A DNA stretch of 49,502 nucleotides from JACJXF01 sp038316435 (GCA_038316435.1 JBBQAQ010000031.1:1-49502), one strand, 5' to 3'. Positions 6,880-16,564 are shown, counted from the stretch's first letter. Translations and numbers: made by a program. The notes: generated by a model not told the origin, from the sequence alone.

Positions 6880-7976
6880 ATCCGTTTTGCTATTCTGTTT
6901 GAAGTGCCCGCTCCGCCCAGGGATGAGATAATCTGATCGTAACCGTCCAAAATTTCCTGCCTTCTGTTGGTATCTTTACATATCCTACCAAGTTCTTGCT
7001 CAATATCTTGCGATAAATTAAATTGGAGAAACTCCTTCACCAGTTCTCTTTCTGCAATAAGGTTTACGAGGGAGAAAAACCGTACTTTTATCAAAAGATT
7101 CCCAATCTGATACGTAAGTGCTCCAGTTTTAAAGATTACAACCTGTGGAACCCTGAATAAGGCTGTTTCAAGAGTTGCAGTACCTGAAGTCACAACAGCT
7201 GCATATGAATTCTGCAGAAGGCTGTATGTCTGATTATAAACGATTCTGATAGAAGTATTTGCGAGTATTCCCTTATAATGTTCTTCTGGAATGGAGGGCG
7301 CACCGGCAACAACAAACTGGTAATCAGGAAATTTCGATGCTGCATTGACCATTTCAGGTAAACAGCGACTTATCTCGTGTTTGCGACTCCCACTAAGTAA
7401 AGCAATAATGGGTTTTTTGCTCAGGTTGTTTTTCGTGCGGAAGTCAATATTGTTTATTGATTCTTTTCTAAACTCAGCGAGTGAATCCATCAAAGGATTA
7501 CCATAAAACTCAACCTCAAGTCCGTTTTTCCTGAAATATTCAACTTCAAAAGGAAAGATTACAAATAGTTTGCTGACGTATTTTTTTAGCTTTTCGATCC
7601 TTTTCTTTTTCCATGCCCAGACTTTGGGAGAGATATAATAAAAAGTTTTTATTGAATGCTTATATGAAAATTCAGCTACTCTAAGGTTAAAACCTGCGTA
7701 ATCAATAAGAATTAATGCATCAGGGTTGAAATTGAGAATATCTTCCTTGCAGATTCTCAGGTTCCTTGTGATAGTGCGGATATTTGCGAGTACATCAAAA
7801 AATCCCATGAAGGCCATTTCCCTGAAATGCTTAACCAGATTACCTCCTACCGCTTTCATCAGATCTCCCCCGTAAAATCTGAATTCTGCCTGAGGATCAG
7901 TTTCCTTCAAGGATTTCATCAGATTCGAACCATGCAGATCTCCTGAAGCTTCGCCAGCAATTAGGTAGTAGCGCAT
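6855..7976 (-). CDS. lpxB: Lipid-A-disaccharide synthase
   Basis: A 373-residue member of glycosyltransferase family 19, the usual length. It joins 2,3-diacylglucosamine-1-phosphate to the UDP-activated sugar to make the disaccharide core of lipid A at the inner membrane. Family marks are YLIAGEASGDLHGSNLM at the N-terminus, YYISPKVWAWKKKRI, the LLSGSRKHEISRCLP nucleotide-sugar region and AAVVTSGTATLETALF. Start ATG at 7976 is followed at once by MRYYLIAGEASGD. It lies 5 bases behind the small membrane protein gene and overlaps spoIID by 25 bases, so it is mid-operon. The pairing with surE is common in Bacteroidota. It marks the organism as a lipid-A-making diderm. Confidence 0.95.
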   Translation of the reverse strand: MRYYLIAGEASGDLHGSNLMKSLKETDPQAEFRFYGGDLMKAVGGNLVKHFREMAFMGFFDVLANIRTITRNLRICKEDILNFNPDALILIDYAGFNLRVAEFSYKHSIKTFYYISPKVWAWKKKRIEKLKKYVSKLFVIFPFEVEYFRKNGLEVEFYGNPLMDSLAEFRKESINNIDFRTKNNLSKKPIIALLSGSRKHEISRCLPEMVNAASKFPDYQFVVAGAPSIPEEHYKGILANTSIRIVYNQTYSLLQNSYAAVVTSGTATLETALFRVPQVVIFKTGALTYQIGNLLIKVRFFSLVNLIAERELVKEFLQFNLSQDIEQELGRICKDTNRRQEILDGYDQIISSLGGAGTSNRIAKRIWELAGKA

Positions 7977-7981
7977 CCCGA

Positions 7982-8305
7982 TTAAAAGAATTTCAAAATT
8001 ACAATAACAACGCCGAGTGCCAGAGTTGCAGCAATAACTCCCCTTGCACTTTTAAGCCTTTCTGTCCAAATAAAAATAAAAAATAACAGCAAGTCTGCAA
8101 TAGCTGAAAGACTCAGCAATTTAGGGATGATCTGTGATTTCCCTTCCTCATAATCCATCAGATAACTAAAAAAATCAAAGGCCGATCTTTCGGTATATCC
8201 GATCAGAGATTTATTAAGGATAAGTATCACGCAAAACGCAATAATCTGAAATACCAATCCGGTAAGTAGACCGAATAAAAACGTATTCAAAATTGATTTA
8301 TTCAT
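7982..8305 (-). CDS. Small integral membrane protein of unknown function
   Basis: A 107-residue protein with three probable membrane segments: about residues 8-30 (FLFGLLTGLVFQIIAFCVIL), 64-80 (LLSLSAIADLLLFFIFIW) and 88-105 (GVIAATLALGVVIVILKF). The loop between segments 1 and 2 is charged and holds DFFSYLMDYEEGKSQIIPK. I do not recognise a named family. It sits between surE (24 bases upstream) and lpxB (5 bases downstream) on the same strand and would be co-expressed with envelope genes. A function in the inner membrane linked to lipid A is possible but unproven. Confidence 0.7.
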   Translation of the reverse strand: MNKSILNTFLFGLLTGLVFQIIAFCVILILNKSLIGYTERSAFDFFSYLMDYEEGKSQIIPKLLSLSAIADLLLFFIFIWTERLKSARGVIAATLALGVVIVILKFF

Positions 8306-8329
8306 AGAATCATAATTTTTTATATCTAC

Positions 8330-9103
8330 TTAAAACTTCCACTCATTAAGTTTGGAAATCGCTGAATAAGCAGTAAGATCAATATTTATAGGGACAATGC
8401 TTGCATAATTACCAGCAAGTGCATATTCATCTGTATCATCTGAGTCTTCCTCTAAATTCAGGTAATATCCAGTTAACCAGTAATATACACCCTGATGCGG
8501 ATCCACTCTTTTCACAAATTCTTCCTTCCATAAACCTTTGGCCTGCCGGCAAATTTTTATCCCTTTAATTTCATTAAACGGCAAATAAGGAATATTTACG
8601 TTCAGACAAATGCCTTCCGGCAGACCGTTTTCAAGTGTATTTTTAATAACTTTTTCAGCGATCATTCCAGCTGCAGTAAAATCAGCTTCCGGGTCATAGC
8701 TCAGTAATGAAAATCCTACCGAGGGAATTTGGTTCACACAACCTTCCATAGCAACTGACATGGTTCCTGAATAAATAACGCTAGATGAAGAGTTGGAACC
8801 GTGGTTAATTCCTGATACAAGCAAATCTGGCTGACGTCCTTCAAGAAGCTGATTTATTGCTAGTTTAACGCAATCTACCGGAGTTCCCTGGCAACTATAA
8901 ACTTCCAAAGTATCGGTTTTCTTAAGTTTTTTTGCTCTAAGTGGCGTCTTTATTGTTATTGCATGCGACATTCCAGATTGGGCATCAGCCGGAGCAACCA
9001 CTAGGACAGTTCCAAAACGGGATGCTACCTCAATTAATGTTTTCAAGCCTTTTGCATCAATGCCATCGTCGTTGGATACGAGAATTAATTTTTCTTTATT
9101 CAA
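8330..9103 (-). CDS. surE: 5'/3'-nucleotidase SurE
   Basis: A 257-residue metal-dependent nucleoside monophosphate phosphatase of the SurE family. The metal site and fold marks are LVSNDDGIDAKGLKTL (paired aspartates), GTPVDCVKLAINQLL, SGINHGSNSSSSVIYSG and TMSVAMEGC. The start is a TTG at 9103-9101, since the frame upstream is closed by a TAG four codons before and no ATG precedes the conserved LVSNDDG. SurE acts in nucleotide turnover and stationary-phase survival in the cytoplasm. It heads the minus-strand cluster with the membrane protein, lpxB and spoIID, and is divergent from pheT. Confidence 0.92.
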   Translation of the reverse strand: MNKEKLILVSNDDGIDAKGLKTLIEVASRFGTVLVVAPADAQSGMSHAITIKTPLRAKKLKKTDTLEVYSCQGTPVDCVKLAINQLLEGRQPDLLVSGINHGSNSSSSVIYSGTMSVAMEGCVNQIPSVGFSLLSYDPEADFTAAGMIAEKVIKNTLENGLPEGICLNVNIPYLPFNEIKGIKICRQAKGLWKEEFVKRVDPHQGVYYWLTGYYLNLEEDSDDTDEYALAGNYASIVPINIDLTAYSAISKLNEWKF

Positions 9104-9332
9104 AACAATTTCCTATTACTGATTAATTAAATTTTATAAATTTCACACCTAATCTGCTCGCCACCTGCCGTCTCACGCATTATGCAGACTGTTTCATAGG
9201 CTTTTCTAAAAACATTACAAAAATATTCAATATAAAGGAAGAAACAATATTATTTTTTTGGGATGATGGAGCGATGGATATATCTGTCTTCATCACTCCT
9301 CCACTTATAAAAGCATATACTTATTTTTCCTC

Positions 9333-9362
9333 TTGCTGCGAGAGCTTAATTTACTATTTTTG
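9333..9362 (+). promoter_or_regulatory. Bacteroidota-type promoter for pheT
   Basis: TTG (9333-9335), 19 bases, then TATTTTTG (9355-9362) fit the -33 TTTG / -7 TAnnTTTG plan with consensus spacing. The ATG of pheT follows 21 bases after the box. The remaining 9104-9332 has no gene that I can see. Confidence 0.6.
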
Positions 9363-9383
9363 TGATCTTATTATATCCGAAAA

Positions 9384-11831
9384 ATGAAGATTTCATACAA
9401 TTGGCTTAAGGAATATATCAATCCTATCCCCTCCCCTGAGGAAACTTCCAAAATACTTACCAGCATTGGGCTGGAGGTGGAAAGTATCGAAGAATTTGAA
9501 AGTATTAAAGGTGGTTTGAAAGGTATTGTAGTGGGAGAAGTTCTTACCTGCGAAAAACATCCGAATGCCGATAAACTTAGTGTAACAACGGTAAATATTG
9601 GAAGTGGAGAACCTGTGCAGGTTGTTTGTGGGGCGCCCAATATAAGAGCCGGACAGAAGGTTCCCGTTGCAACCATCGGAACTACATTGTATCATGGCGA
9701 TGAAAGTTTTTCAATCAGCAAATCGAAGATCCGTGGAGAACTTTCAGAAGGAATGATTTGCGCTGAAGACGAAATTGGGCTGGGTAAATCCCATGAAGGA
9801 ATTATGGTACTTGACCCATCTGCAAAACCCGGTACTCCTGCATCAGAATATTTTAAGATTGAAAGTGATTTTGTTCTGGAGATAGGACTAACACCCAATC
9901 GCATTGATGCTGCTTCTCATTATGGTGTTGCCCGCGATCTCGCAGCATTTCTTAACCAAACCAGTAAAGTTGAACTGAAACGACCTGATACAAAGGCTTT
10001 TAAAGTCGAAAACAATAAGCTGGATATTCCTGTAGAGGTTCTGAATCCTGATGCTTGCATACGATACAGCGGGGTTACTATAAGCGGTGTGGAGATTAAG
10101 CCTTCCCCTGAATGGCTTCAGAACAGGCTAAAAGCTATCGGACTCAAAAGCATCAATAACGTGGTTGATATTACCAATTTCGTTTTGCACGAAACCGGTC
10201 AGCCTTTACATGCCTTCGATGCCGATCAGATTAGCGGGAAAAAAGTTGAAGTCAGAACACTTCCGGAAGGCACTCTTTTCAAAACACTTGATGAGACCGA
10301 ACGTAAGCTATCTTCTGAAGATCTGATGATTTGCAATGCAAACGAGGGAATGTGTATTGCCGGTGTTTTCGGGGGATTAAAATCGGGTGTAAAAGATTCC
10401 ACGAAAAATATTTTTCTGGAAAGTGCCTGTTTCAGCCCAGTACATGTGCGTAAAACCGCCCGCCGGCATGTACTTAACACCGATTCATCGTTCCGTTTTG
10501 AAAGAGGTACTGATCCCAATATTACAATTTATGCTCTTAAACGTGCAGCCTCGCTTATTAAGGAATTGGCCGGAGGAACAATCTCATCGGAAGTGGTTGA
10601 TGTGTATCCTAAGCCTGTTGCGGATTTCGAGCTTGAGCTTTCGTATAAGAATGTAAACAGACTCATCGGACAAGAAATTGAGAAGGATAAAATTAAAAAC
10701 ATACTTTCTTCCCTTGATATAAAAATTAAAGAAGAAACGCCAACCAGTCTGAGTCTTCAGGTTGCTCCATACAGGGTGGATGTTAAACGTGAAGCCGATG
10801 TGATAGAAGAAATCCTCAGGATTTACGGATATAACAATATTCATATCGGTGAAAGCGTGCACAGCGCCTTGTCATATATCCAAAAACCGGATAAAGAAAA
10901 GATGGTTAACATGGTATCAGACCTTCTTAGCAGTAATGGCTTTCTGGAAATCATGTCAAATTCACTGACAAAATCTTCTTACTATGAGGAAGAAACCGGA
11001 GCAGATAAGGAACTCGTCAGAATTTCAAATCCCCTGAGCTCTGATCTGAATGCTATGAGGAAAAACCTGCTAAACGGTGCCTTGGAATCCTTGATTTACA
11101 ACATTAACCGTAAGAATCAGGATCTTAGGTTATATGAATTTGGAAATACATATCAGTTAACCGAAAAACGCAGTGAGAATCCACATGACAAGTATTTTGA
11201 AGAATCGCATCTTGTTATGCTGGTTTCGGGGAATAAAGTCGAGGGCAACTGGACAACTCAATCCGTTCCAAGCAATTTCTTTCAGATGAAGGGATTTGTT
11301 GAAATGGTCCTCAAACGCCTTGGTTTTGCAATGGCTTCTTTGAATGTAAGTACGAGCCAGTCTGATTTTTACAGCGAGGGATTGGATATTATTGTAAACA
11401 CAAAAGTTCTTGTATCGTTTGGGAAAATTCATAAAAAACACTCTTCACGTTTTGATATCAGACAGGATGCGTTCTTTGCCGATTTTAACTGGGATCTGGT
11501 AATGAAGGAACTTAAAAAGCACACAACCCGATTCGCAGGTATCCCAAAATACCCTGAGGTGAAACGTGACTTAAGCATGGTTATTGAACAAGCAATAAGT
11601 TTCGATCAGATCAGAATTGCAGCAGTAAAGGCAGAAAAGAAACTCCTGAAAAATGTTATCCTTTTTGATGTTTACGAGGGAGAAAAAATTGAAGCCGGGA
11701 AAAAATCCTACGCAGTAAGTTTCACATTAAGGGATGATGAAAAAACCCTTACCGATCAGCAGATAGAAAAAATAATGGAGAATATTCTTAAAGCAATTGT
11801 AAAAGAAACCGGAGCACGGATCAGAGCTTAA
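9384..11831 (+). CDS. pheT: Phenylalanine--tRNA ligase beta subunit
   Basis: An 815-residue protein, the usual length for bacterial PheT. Order of parts: an N-terminal MKISYNWLKEYI, an EMAP/OB-type tRNA-binding domain at about 40-150 (EVLTCEKHPNADKLSVTTV, VVCGAPNIRAGQKVPVA), the B3/B4 editing region at about 210-390 (GLKSINNVVDITNFVLHETG, PLHAFD), B5 at about 400-480 (DVKREADVIEEILRIYGY), the catalytic-like core, and a C-terminal FDX-ACB anticodon-binding domain (FAGIPKYPEVKRDLSMVIE and on to SFTLRDDEKTLTDQQIEKIM). It charges tRNA-Phe with PheS, which is encoded elsewhere. The UbiA-family gene follows 4 bases after its stop. Confidence 0.97.
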   Translation: MKISYNWLKEYINPIPSPEETSKILTSIGLEVESIEEFESIKGGLKGIVVGEVLTCEKHPNADKLSVTTVNIGSGEPVQVVCGAPNIRAGQKVPVATIGTTLYHGDESFSISKSKIRGELSEGMICAEDEIGLGKSHEGIMVLDPSAKPGTPASEYFKIESDFVLEIGLTPNRIDAASHYGVARDLAAFLNQTSKVELKRPDTKAFKVENNKLDIPVEVLNPDACIRYSGVTISGVEIKPSPEWLQNRLKAIGLKSINNVVDITNFVLHETGQPLHAFDADQISGKKVEVRTLPEGTLFKTLDETERKLSSEDLMICNANEGMCIAGVFGGLKSGVKDSTKNIFLESACFSPVHVRKTARRHVLNTDSSFRFERGTDPNITIYALKRAASLIKELAGGTISSEVVDVYPKPVADFELELSYKNVNRLIGQEIEKDKIKNILSSLDIKIKEETPTSLSLQVAPYRVDVKREADVIEEILRIYGYNNIHIGESVHSALSYIQKPDKEKMVNMVSDLLSSNGFLEIMSNSLTKSSYYEEETGADKELVRISNPLSSDLNAMRKNLLNGALESLIYNINRKNQDLRLYEFGNTYQLTEKRSENPHDKYFEESHLVMLVSGNKVEGNWTTQSVPSNFFQMKGFVEMVLKRLGFAMASLNVSTSQSDFYSEGLDIIVNTKVLVSFGKIHKKHSSRFDIRQDAFFADFNWDLVMKELKKHTTRFAGIPKYPEVKRDLSMVIEQAISFDQIRIAAVKAEKKLLKNVILFDVYEGEKIEAGKKSYAVSFTLRDDEKTLTDQQIEKIMENILKAIVKETGARIRA

Positions 11832-11835
11832 AAAT

Positions 11836-12708
11836 ATGAATAACAGCACATCAGCAATGCGTAATTATATGTCGATGGTGAAATTCGGACATACCCTTTT
11901 TGCCATGCCATTTGCACTTACTGGTTTCTTTCTGGGTATTATGAATACCAAAGAACCAATAAGCTGGAAATTGCTGGCACTGGTAGTATTATGCATGGTC
12001 TTTGCCCGCAATGCGGCTATGGCTTTTAACCGGTATATCGATAGAGAAATAGACGGGAAAAATCCACGAACCGCTCTGCGTGAAATACCCGCTGGTATTG
12101 TAAAAGCAAAATCTGCGCTCATCTTTGTCATCCTAAACTCAATTCTGTTTCTTACCTGCACCTGGTTTATTAATACAGTAACATTTTACCTCGCCCCTGT
12201 GGCACTTTTGGTGGTTCTTGGTTATAGCTTAACCAAAAAATTCACCAGTCTTTGTCATTTTATACTGGGGATAGGTCTCGCACTTGCCCCAATTGGTGCT
12301 TATCTTGCAGTTACAGGCAAATTCGATCTGCTTCCTGTTTTCTATTCGCTGCTGGTTCTCTTCTGGGTAAGTGGCTTCGATATGTTATATGCCCTTCAGG
12401 ATGAAGATTTCGACAAAAGTATGAATCTAAGATCAATCGTTGTGCTCCTTGGGAAAAAAGGAGCCTTAAGGCTCTCAGTAGCCGTTCATATTCTTTCAGC
12501 GGGATTTGTAGTAGTAATAGGGATTCTGGCAGGATTTGGAGCGTTCTACTGGTTCGGATCAATCATTTTCGCAGGACTTCTTGCATACCAACACATGATC
12601 GTTAAACCCGAAGATCTGAGTCGGTTAAACCTTGCCTTTTTTACTACAAATGGAATTGCAAGCGTTATTTTTGCCGTGTTTAATATTACTGATATTCTGA
12701 TGCGGTAA
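11836..12708 (+). CDS. UbiA-family polyprenyltransferase (UbiA/MqnP-like)
   Basis: A 290-residue integral membrane protein with about eight hydrophobic segments and both aspartate-rich motifs of the UbiA superfamily: AFNRYIDREIDGKNPRT (NxxxDxxxD) near residue 60 and FDMLYALQDEDFDKS near residue 180. Such enzymes attach a polyprenyl chain to an aromatic acceptor in quinone synthesis. The sequence style resembles the UbiA-like group in non-ubiquinone makers that is linked to menaquinone via futalosine (MqnP), but the substrate cannot be read from sequence. Four bases separate it from pheT, so it is probably transcribed from the pheT promoter. Confidence 0.85.
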   Translation: MNNSTSAMRNYMSMVKFGHTLFAMPFALTGFFLGIMNTKEPISWKLLALVVLCMVFARNAAMAFNRYIDREIDGKNPRTALREIPAGIVKAKSALIFVILNSILFLTCTWFINTVTFYLAPVALLVVLGYSLTKKFTSLCHFILGIGLALAPIGAYLAVTGKFDLLPVFYSLLVLFWVSGFDMLYALQDEDFDKSMNLRSIVVLLGKKGALRLSVAVHILSAGFVVVIGILAGFGAFYWFGSIIFAGLLAYQHMIVKPEDLSRLNLAFFTTNGIASVIFAVFNITDILMR

Positions 12709-12735
12709 ATTCTGTAATTTCTTCAGACATATTTT

Positions 12736-13194
12736 TCACGCTTTTAGGACCTTGATTAACTCATCAAGTGCCCGTGGTTTATATCCCCTGACTGATATTA
12801 ACAAATCCCCTGAACTATCGAAAAAGTAAAGCCTTGGAACAACTTTTTCAGCAAACTTCGAGTAAATAACGCGGTCAACATCAGCTACCGGTTTTATAGT
12901 TAAAGAATACTTTTTACAATAGGTTTCAATATGATCTTCTGAGCATTCCCTCGCCACAATCAGAAGATTAAGATGTGAAAGATCTGAAGAAAAAAGCTTC
13001 TCTTCCAGGTATTGGAAATTTGCAACACAATGCTGACAAATATATGAAAACAAAATAACCAGAGTTTTCTTCCCTTTAAGCATTTCAGAAGAATAAATTT
13101 TTCCTGAATCATCACTCCAGGAAAAATCAGGAATCGTTTGCCCAACGTTTATAAAGTTGAACTCATCTTCCGGCAATTCGTTGATAGTTGTCAT
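12736..13194 (-). CDS. Thioredoxin-like (TlpA/AhpC-TSA) redoxin
   Basis: A 152-residue protein with a thioredoxin fold: GQTIPDFSWSDDSGKIYSSE, then LVILFSYICQHCVANFQYLE carrying a CxxC site (C-Q-H-C), a middle LIVARECSEDHIETYCKKYS and the cis-Pro region VVPRLYFFDSSGDLL. No signal peptide is seen, so it is probably cytoplasmic unless anchored by partners. It begins 18 bases after the large ABC transporter gene on the same strand, which suggests co-transcription. The likely job is thiol-disulfide exchange or peroxide reduction; CQHC is not the standard CGPC or CPPC pair. Confidence 0.78.
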   Translation of the reverse strand: MTTINELPEDEFNFINVGQTIPDFSWSDDSGKIYSSEMLKGKKTLVILFSYICQHCVANFQYLEEKLFSSDLSHLNLLIVARECSEDHIETYCKKYSLTIKPVADVDRVIYSKFAEKVVPRLYFFDSSGDLLISVRGYKPRALDELIKVLKA

Positions 13195-13212
13195 ATTTTA
13201 GGATCTGTGTAA

Positions 13213-16200
13213 CTAATTTTTCTCCAGTTTATGCTTTCTGAAAAGATTAAAAAACTTTCTGAAGAAATCACCCAACAATATAATATAAAGAGTCAGATTT
13301 AATAACCATAAGACAGAAAGGTTAAACCGAAATGTCTCAATATAGCGACCACTAAACCTTTTAAAAGTTGAGAAAAAACCCGCTATTCCAGTGTTCATTT
13401 CAGGATAAAGGAAAACCGAACTGCCGGATTTCAGAACATGTTCATTGTCAATGCGGGCATATCCATCCTGAAATCTGCCATAAACTAGGTTTTCAATGGC
13501 AACATTGTGATGCTGCGATATAAAATCTTCAATTCTTTGTGTTTTAAGAGAGTCAATGATGGCTTGCTTTATCAATTTCCATTCTGAAATAATCTCATTA
13601 TTGGAATTTTCAATCTGAAATTTCAAGGAAGTAAGGTATCCTTTGGTATTTTCATATATCTCCTCATCGAAATCATTTTCATTTAAGGCGGATAATCCTT
13701 CAAAAGGCGCAACCTCTTCACGTTCACTTAAAAATCCGAATTCATTCTTAAGCAATTTGAAATGATGTCGCTGAATTTCAACAGAATCAGGCTTCCCTAT
13801 TAATCTGTGACTTGTTTCGAGGGATAATTCCAACATAGGAATCAGCTTTTCGCTATTAAAGGCATTTTGGTATCCGATAAATTCTTGAGTAAAAAAATAC
13901 CTGTTGTAAGAATTATCCTTAAACTGACTCACAATCATTGACTCATATGCCCATCGGGAAGGAACAAACTCGGCAACCAGCGGAATGTTTTTATCATCAC
14001 TGCGGTATTTGTAATAATCATCGAATCGAATTAAAAATCCGCTGTAAATCATGCATGGAATAAGAATGAATGGGATCACCAAATATAATGATGAAATACT
14101 ACGAACTGCTGATGATAAATTCAGTGCAAGTAAATTAGCGAAGGCTGAAACTGCGAATAAAGGCAGAATATATTGTAACGCCATGCCTTTGATTCCAAGG
14201 ATGGCATTTCCTGCAAAAACTATGATGAAAATTTGAACAATGGATAATAGAAATACAAAAATGACTTTTGAATTCAAATAACTAAATAAACTGAGGTTAA
14301 TCTGATAGTCCCTGAATAGATTATTTCTTTCCCTGAAAATAGAATCAGCCGCAGTAAGCAGGCCTGAAAACATCATGTAATTAACAATAAAGAAAATATA
14401 CAGAGGCAAAAAGATATTATTTCTCAGTGTATATGGCTCACCTGAAACATGCCTCAGCATAATGGCTAGAATTATTCCAACAGCGGGTATGCCCAGAAGA
14501 TAGATTATAATTCCTCGCCAGTCGTTTATTAGTATCCTGCAGTTTCGCAAGAGATAAATAAAAAACTGTTGTTCTATTCCTGGAATCCCCGAAACAGAAA
14601 CAGGTGCAACTTTGGGTGTCTTTTGGGAGTTTTTAGAATCTGCTTCCCAATTTTTTCTGAACTCATTATACCATGTTTCCGGTTTAATTAGCCTTTCGTT
14701 ACTGATTCTCCCATCGGGATCTATTTTGCGTGTCTCAATAAGATTAATGATTTCCTCAGGACTCACATCTTCTCTTTCCTTATTTCTCAAGTGAAAAGGT
14801 ATCAGCCCGGTATTATTCAAATAGGAGTAAATATCCTTTGGCTCTCCGGAATAGATCAGGTATCCATCATAATCAATCAGCCAAATTTTATCGAATAATT
14901 TATATATTTCAAGAGTTGGTAAATGCACTGTCATTACAACTAGTCTTCCTGAATACGCTTCCTCTTTTAACAGGTTCATCAGTCTTTTTGCATCGGTATA
15001 TGAAAGTCCGGTTAAAGGTTCGTCAATACAAAGAATCAGAGGATTCCTGAGCATTTCAATGGCAACATTAATGCATTTCCGCATGTACATGCTGAAAATT
15101 CGGCTATTCAGGTTTTTGGCCTTAATATCCCTGAATTCCTGCATTCCAAACTTCCGAATGACGTCTTCTATTCTTTCCGAAATTTGAAGAGGACTCAGGT
15201 TTCCTAGACTTAAGCGTGCCTGAAATAAAAGGTTCTCGTAGATAGATAAGTCAGGGAATACCATATCATCATTGGAAACAAATCCAATTACAGATTGGAT
15301 TCTGAAATTTTTTTTAATCAGATCCGTATCGTTTATGTATATATTTCCGCCAGATGGTTTTAGATGACCGGCAATAAGTTTGAGAATCGTTGATTTTCCC
15401 ACACCATTATTTCCAATAATTCCGATAAGTTTGCCGGATTCTTCTGTTACAGAAAATGGCTTAACGGTATTTTCCGAATCACTGTAAAAGAAGGCAAGTG
15501 ACCTGGCTTTAAGCTCAATTCTTAGGGAATTACCAGACAGTTTAAAATGTTTCAGAATTTCCTCAGTCTGTATTGGGAGAAGATCTTCAAAACAAATTGT
15601 ATCATTTTTATCGAGGGAGTAAAAAAATCCGGGATAAACAGTTTTATTGTTTACATATAGATTATCCTTTCCCTCGTATCTGAATGCCAAAAGGTTAAAA
15701 TTTGAGAAATAACGAAAAATAAGCTTCCCCCGTATTCGTTGAAAAATATCCCGATTTTCCTGTTGTTTGGTTTCCTGATTGTACTCCTCAACCCATGTTC
15801 CTTCCAGCCTGTCATCCAGATGCTTATCCTCTTCAAGGATTATAAGATTCCTGTTAAAATCATCGGGCTTATTTGAAATAAAATCGCTGGCTTCGGTAAA
15901 GTCAGATTTTTTAAGATTCAGGTTTTCTGATAATCTTTCAATCTCCACTGAAATAAAATCATTTCCCCGAAAATATAACTCATAAAACTCGAGCAGGGCT
16001 AAAATTATTAAGAAACGTTCGCGAAGGAAAAGGTTCTGTTGTGCACTGCGGCCTGCATCAGCAAGTATTTGCCTGTGAACATTTTCAGTAAGTTCATCTG
16101 TTTCCTGACTATTTAAGTCGAATTGCGCACGGTATTTATCAGAATATGAATTATAAATAGTGAGACACTCATCTGCATTAATCTCTATCCCCGCTTTTTC

Positions 16201-16308
16201 AACATATTCGCGAATTTTCAGGCTTATGGAATCATATTTTCTTCCCGGAAAAGGAAGAAACACCAAAGATACAAAATGCATGATTGCATCAATAAAGCTT
16301 TGATTCAT
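13213..16308 (-). CDS. Large ABC transporter fusion with unusual N-terminal regions and degenerate signature motif
   Basis: A 1031-residue single-chain half transporter. Residues 75-150 are helical (NLFLRERFLIILALLEFYEL, VEIERLSENLNLKKSDF), reminiscent of TerB-like domains, and 185-285 look like a beta-rich FHA-like module (GKLIFRYFSNFNLLAFRYEG, LYVNNKTVYPGFFYSL); both assignments are weak. Residues 290-490 are an ABC ATPase with Walker A GNNGVGKST (299-307), Walker B LILCIDEPLTG (424-434) and the H-loop histidine at 462. The LSGGQ signature is replaced by RIFSMYM at about 403 and the Q-loop glutamine by N or D (VSNDDMV). From 580 come membrane segments of ABC-2 type, a loop of about 180 residues, and a last segment near 990-1015. 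The cargo is unknown. Confidence 0.8.
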   Translation of the reverse strand: MNQSFIDAIMHFVSLVFLPFPGRKYDSISLKIREYVEKAGIEINADECLTIYNSYSDKYRAQFDLNSQETDELTENVHRQILADAGRSAQQNLFLRERFLIILALLEFYELYFRGNDFISVEIERLSENLNLKKSDFTEASDFISNKPDDFNRNLIILEEDKHLDDRLEGTWVEEYNQETKQQENRDIFQRIRGKLIFRYFSNFNLLAFRYEGKDNLYVNNKTVYPGFFYSLDKNDTICFEDLLPIQTEEILKHFKLSGNSLRIELKARSLAFFYSDSENTVKPFSVTEESGKLIGIIGNNGVGKSTILKLIAGHLKPSGGNIYINDTDLIKKNFRIQSVIGFVSNDDMVFPDLSIYENLLFQARLSLGNLSPLQISERIEDVIRKFGMQEFRDIKAKNLNSRIFSMYMRKCINVAIEMLRNPLILCIDEPLTGLSYTDAKRLMNLLKEEAYSGRLVVMTVHLPTLEIYKLFDKIWLIDYDGYLIYSGEPKDIYSYLNNTGLIPFHLRNKEREDVSPEEIINLIETRKIDPDGRISNERLIKPETWYNEFRKNWEADSKNSQKTPKVAPVSVSGIPGIEQQFFIYLLRNCRILINDWRGIIIYLLGIPAVGIILAIMLRHVSGEPYTLRNNIFLPLYIFFIVNYMMFSGLLTAADSIFRERNNLFRDYQINLSLFSYLNSKVIFVFLLSIVQIFIIVFAGNAILGIKGMALQYILPLFAVSAFANLLALNLSSAVRSISSLYLVIPFILIPCMIYSGFLIRFDDYYKYRSDDKNIPLVAEFVPSRWAYESMIVSQFKDNSYNRYFFTQEFIGYQNAFNSEKLIPMLELSLETSHRLIGKPDSVEIQRHHFKLLKNEFGFLSEREEVAPFEGLSALNENDFDEEIYENTKGYLTSLKFQIENSNNEIISEWKLIKQAIIDSLKTQRIEDFISQHHNVAIENLVYGRFQDGYARIDNEHVLKSGSSVFLYPEMNTGIAGFFSTFKRFSGRYIETFRFNLSVLWLLNLTLYIILLGDFFRKFFNLFRKHKLEKN

Positions 16309-16518
16309 AAGATATTAACGTTTTCGGAATGATGTCATCAATTTACTGAATACAATCGGATTTAAAACATTTTTTCAGAATGGATAAATTTAGTAAAACA
16401 AAAACAATCAATTCTTAATTTACAAATTTCTTTCTATCATTTTAGTGAAGGAAGAGATAAAAGCAAAAACCATAAACGTTCAGATATACGTTCCTTAGTT
16501 GAATGAAGAAATTTAGCA

Positions 16519-16547
16519 TTGCCAATACCCAATTTTTCTTACTTTTG
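16519..16547 (+). promoter_or_regulatory. Putative promoter for galM and the M1 peptidase
   Basis: TTG (16519-16521), 18 bases, TACTTTTG (16540-16547), 17 bases before the galM ATG. The rest of the 256-base gap from 16309 is AT-rich and shows nothing further. Confidence 0.5.
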
Positions 16548-16564
16548 ACTATAAAAAAAATAAA

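Noticed and set aside
9371..11441. Several minus-strand open frames within pheT
   Set aside because: They are antisense shadows of a complete and highly conserved gene.
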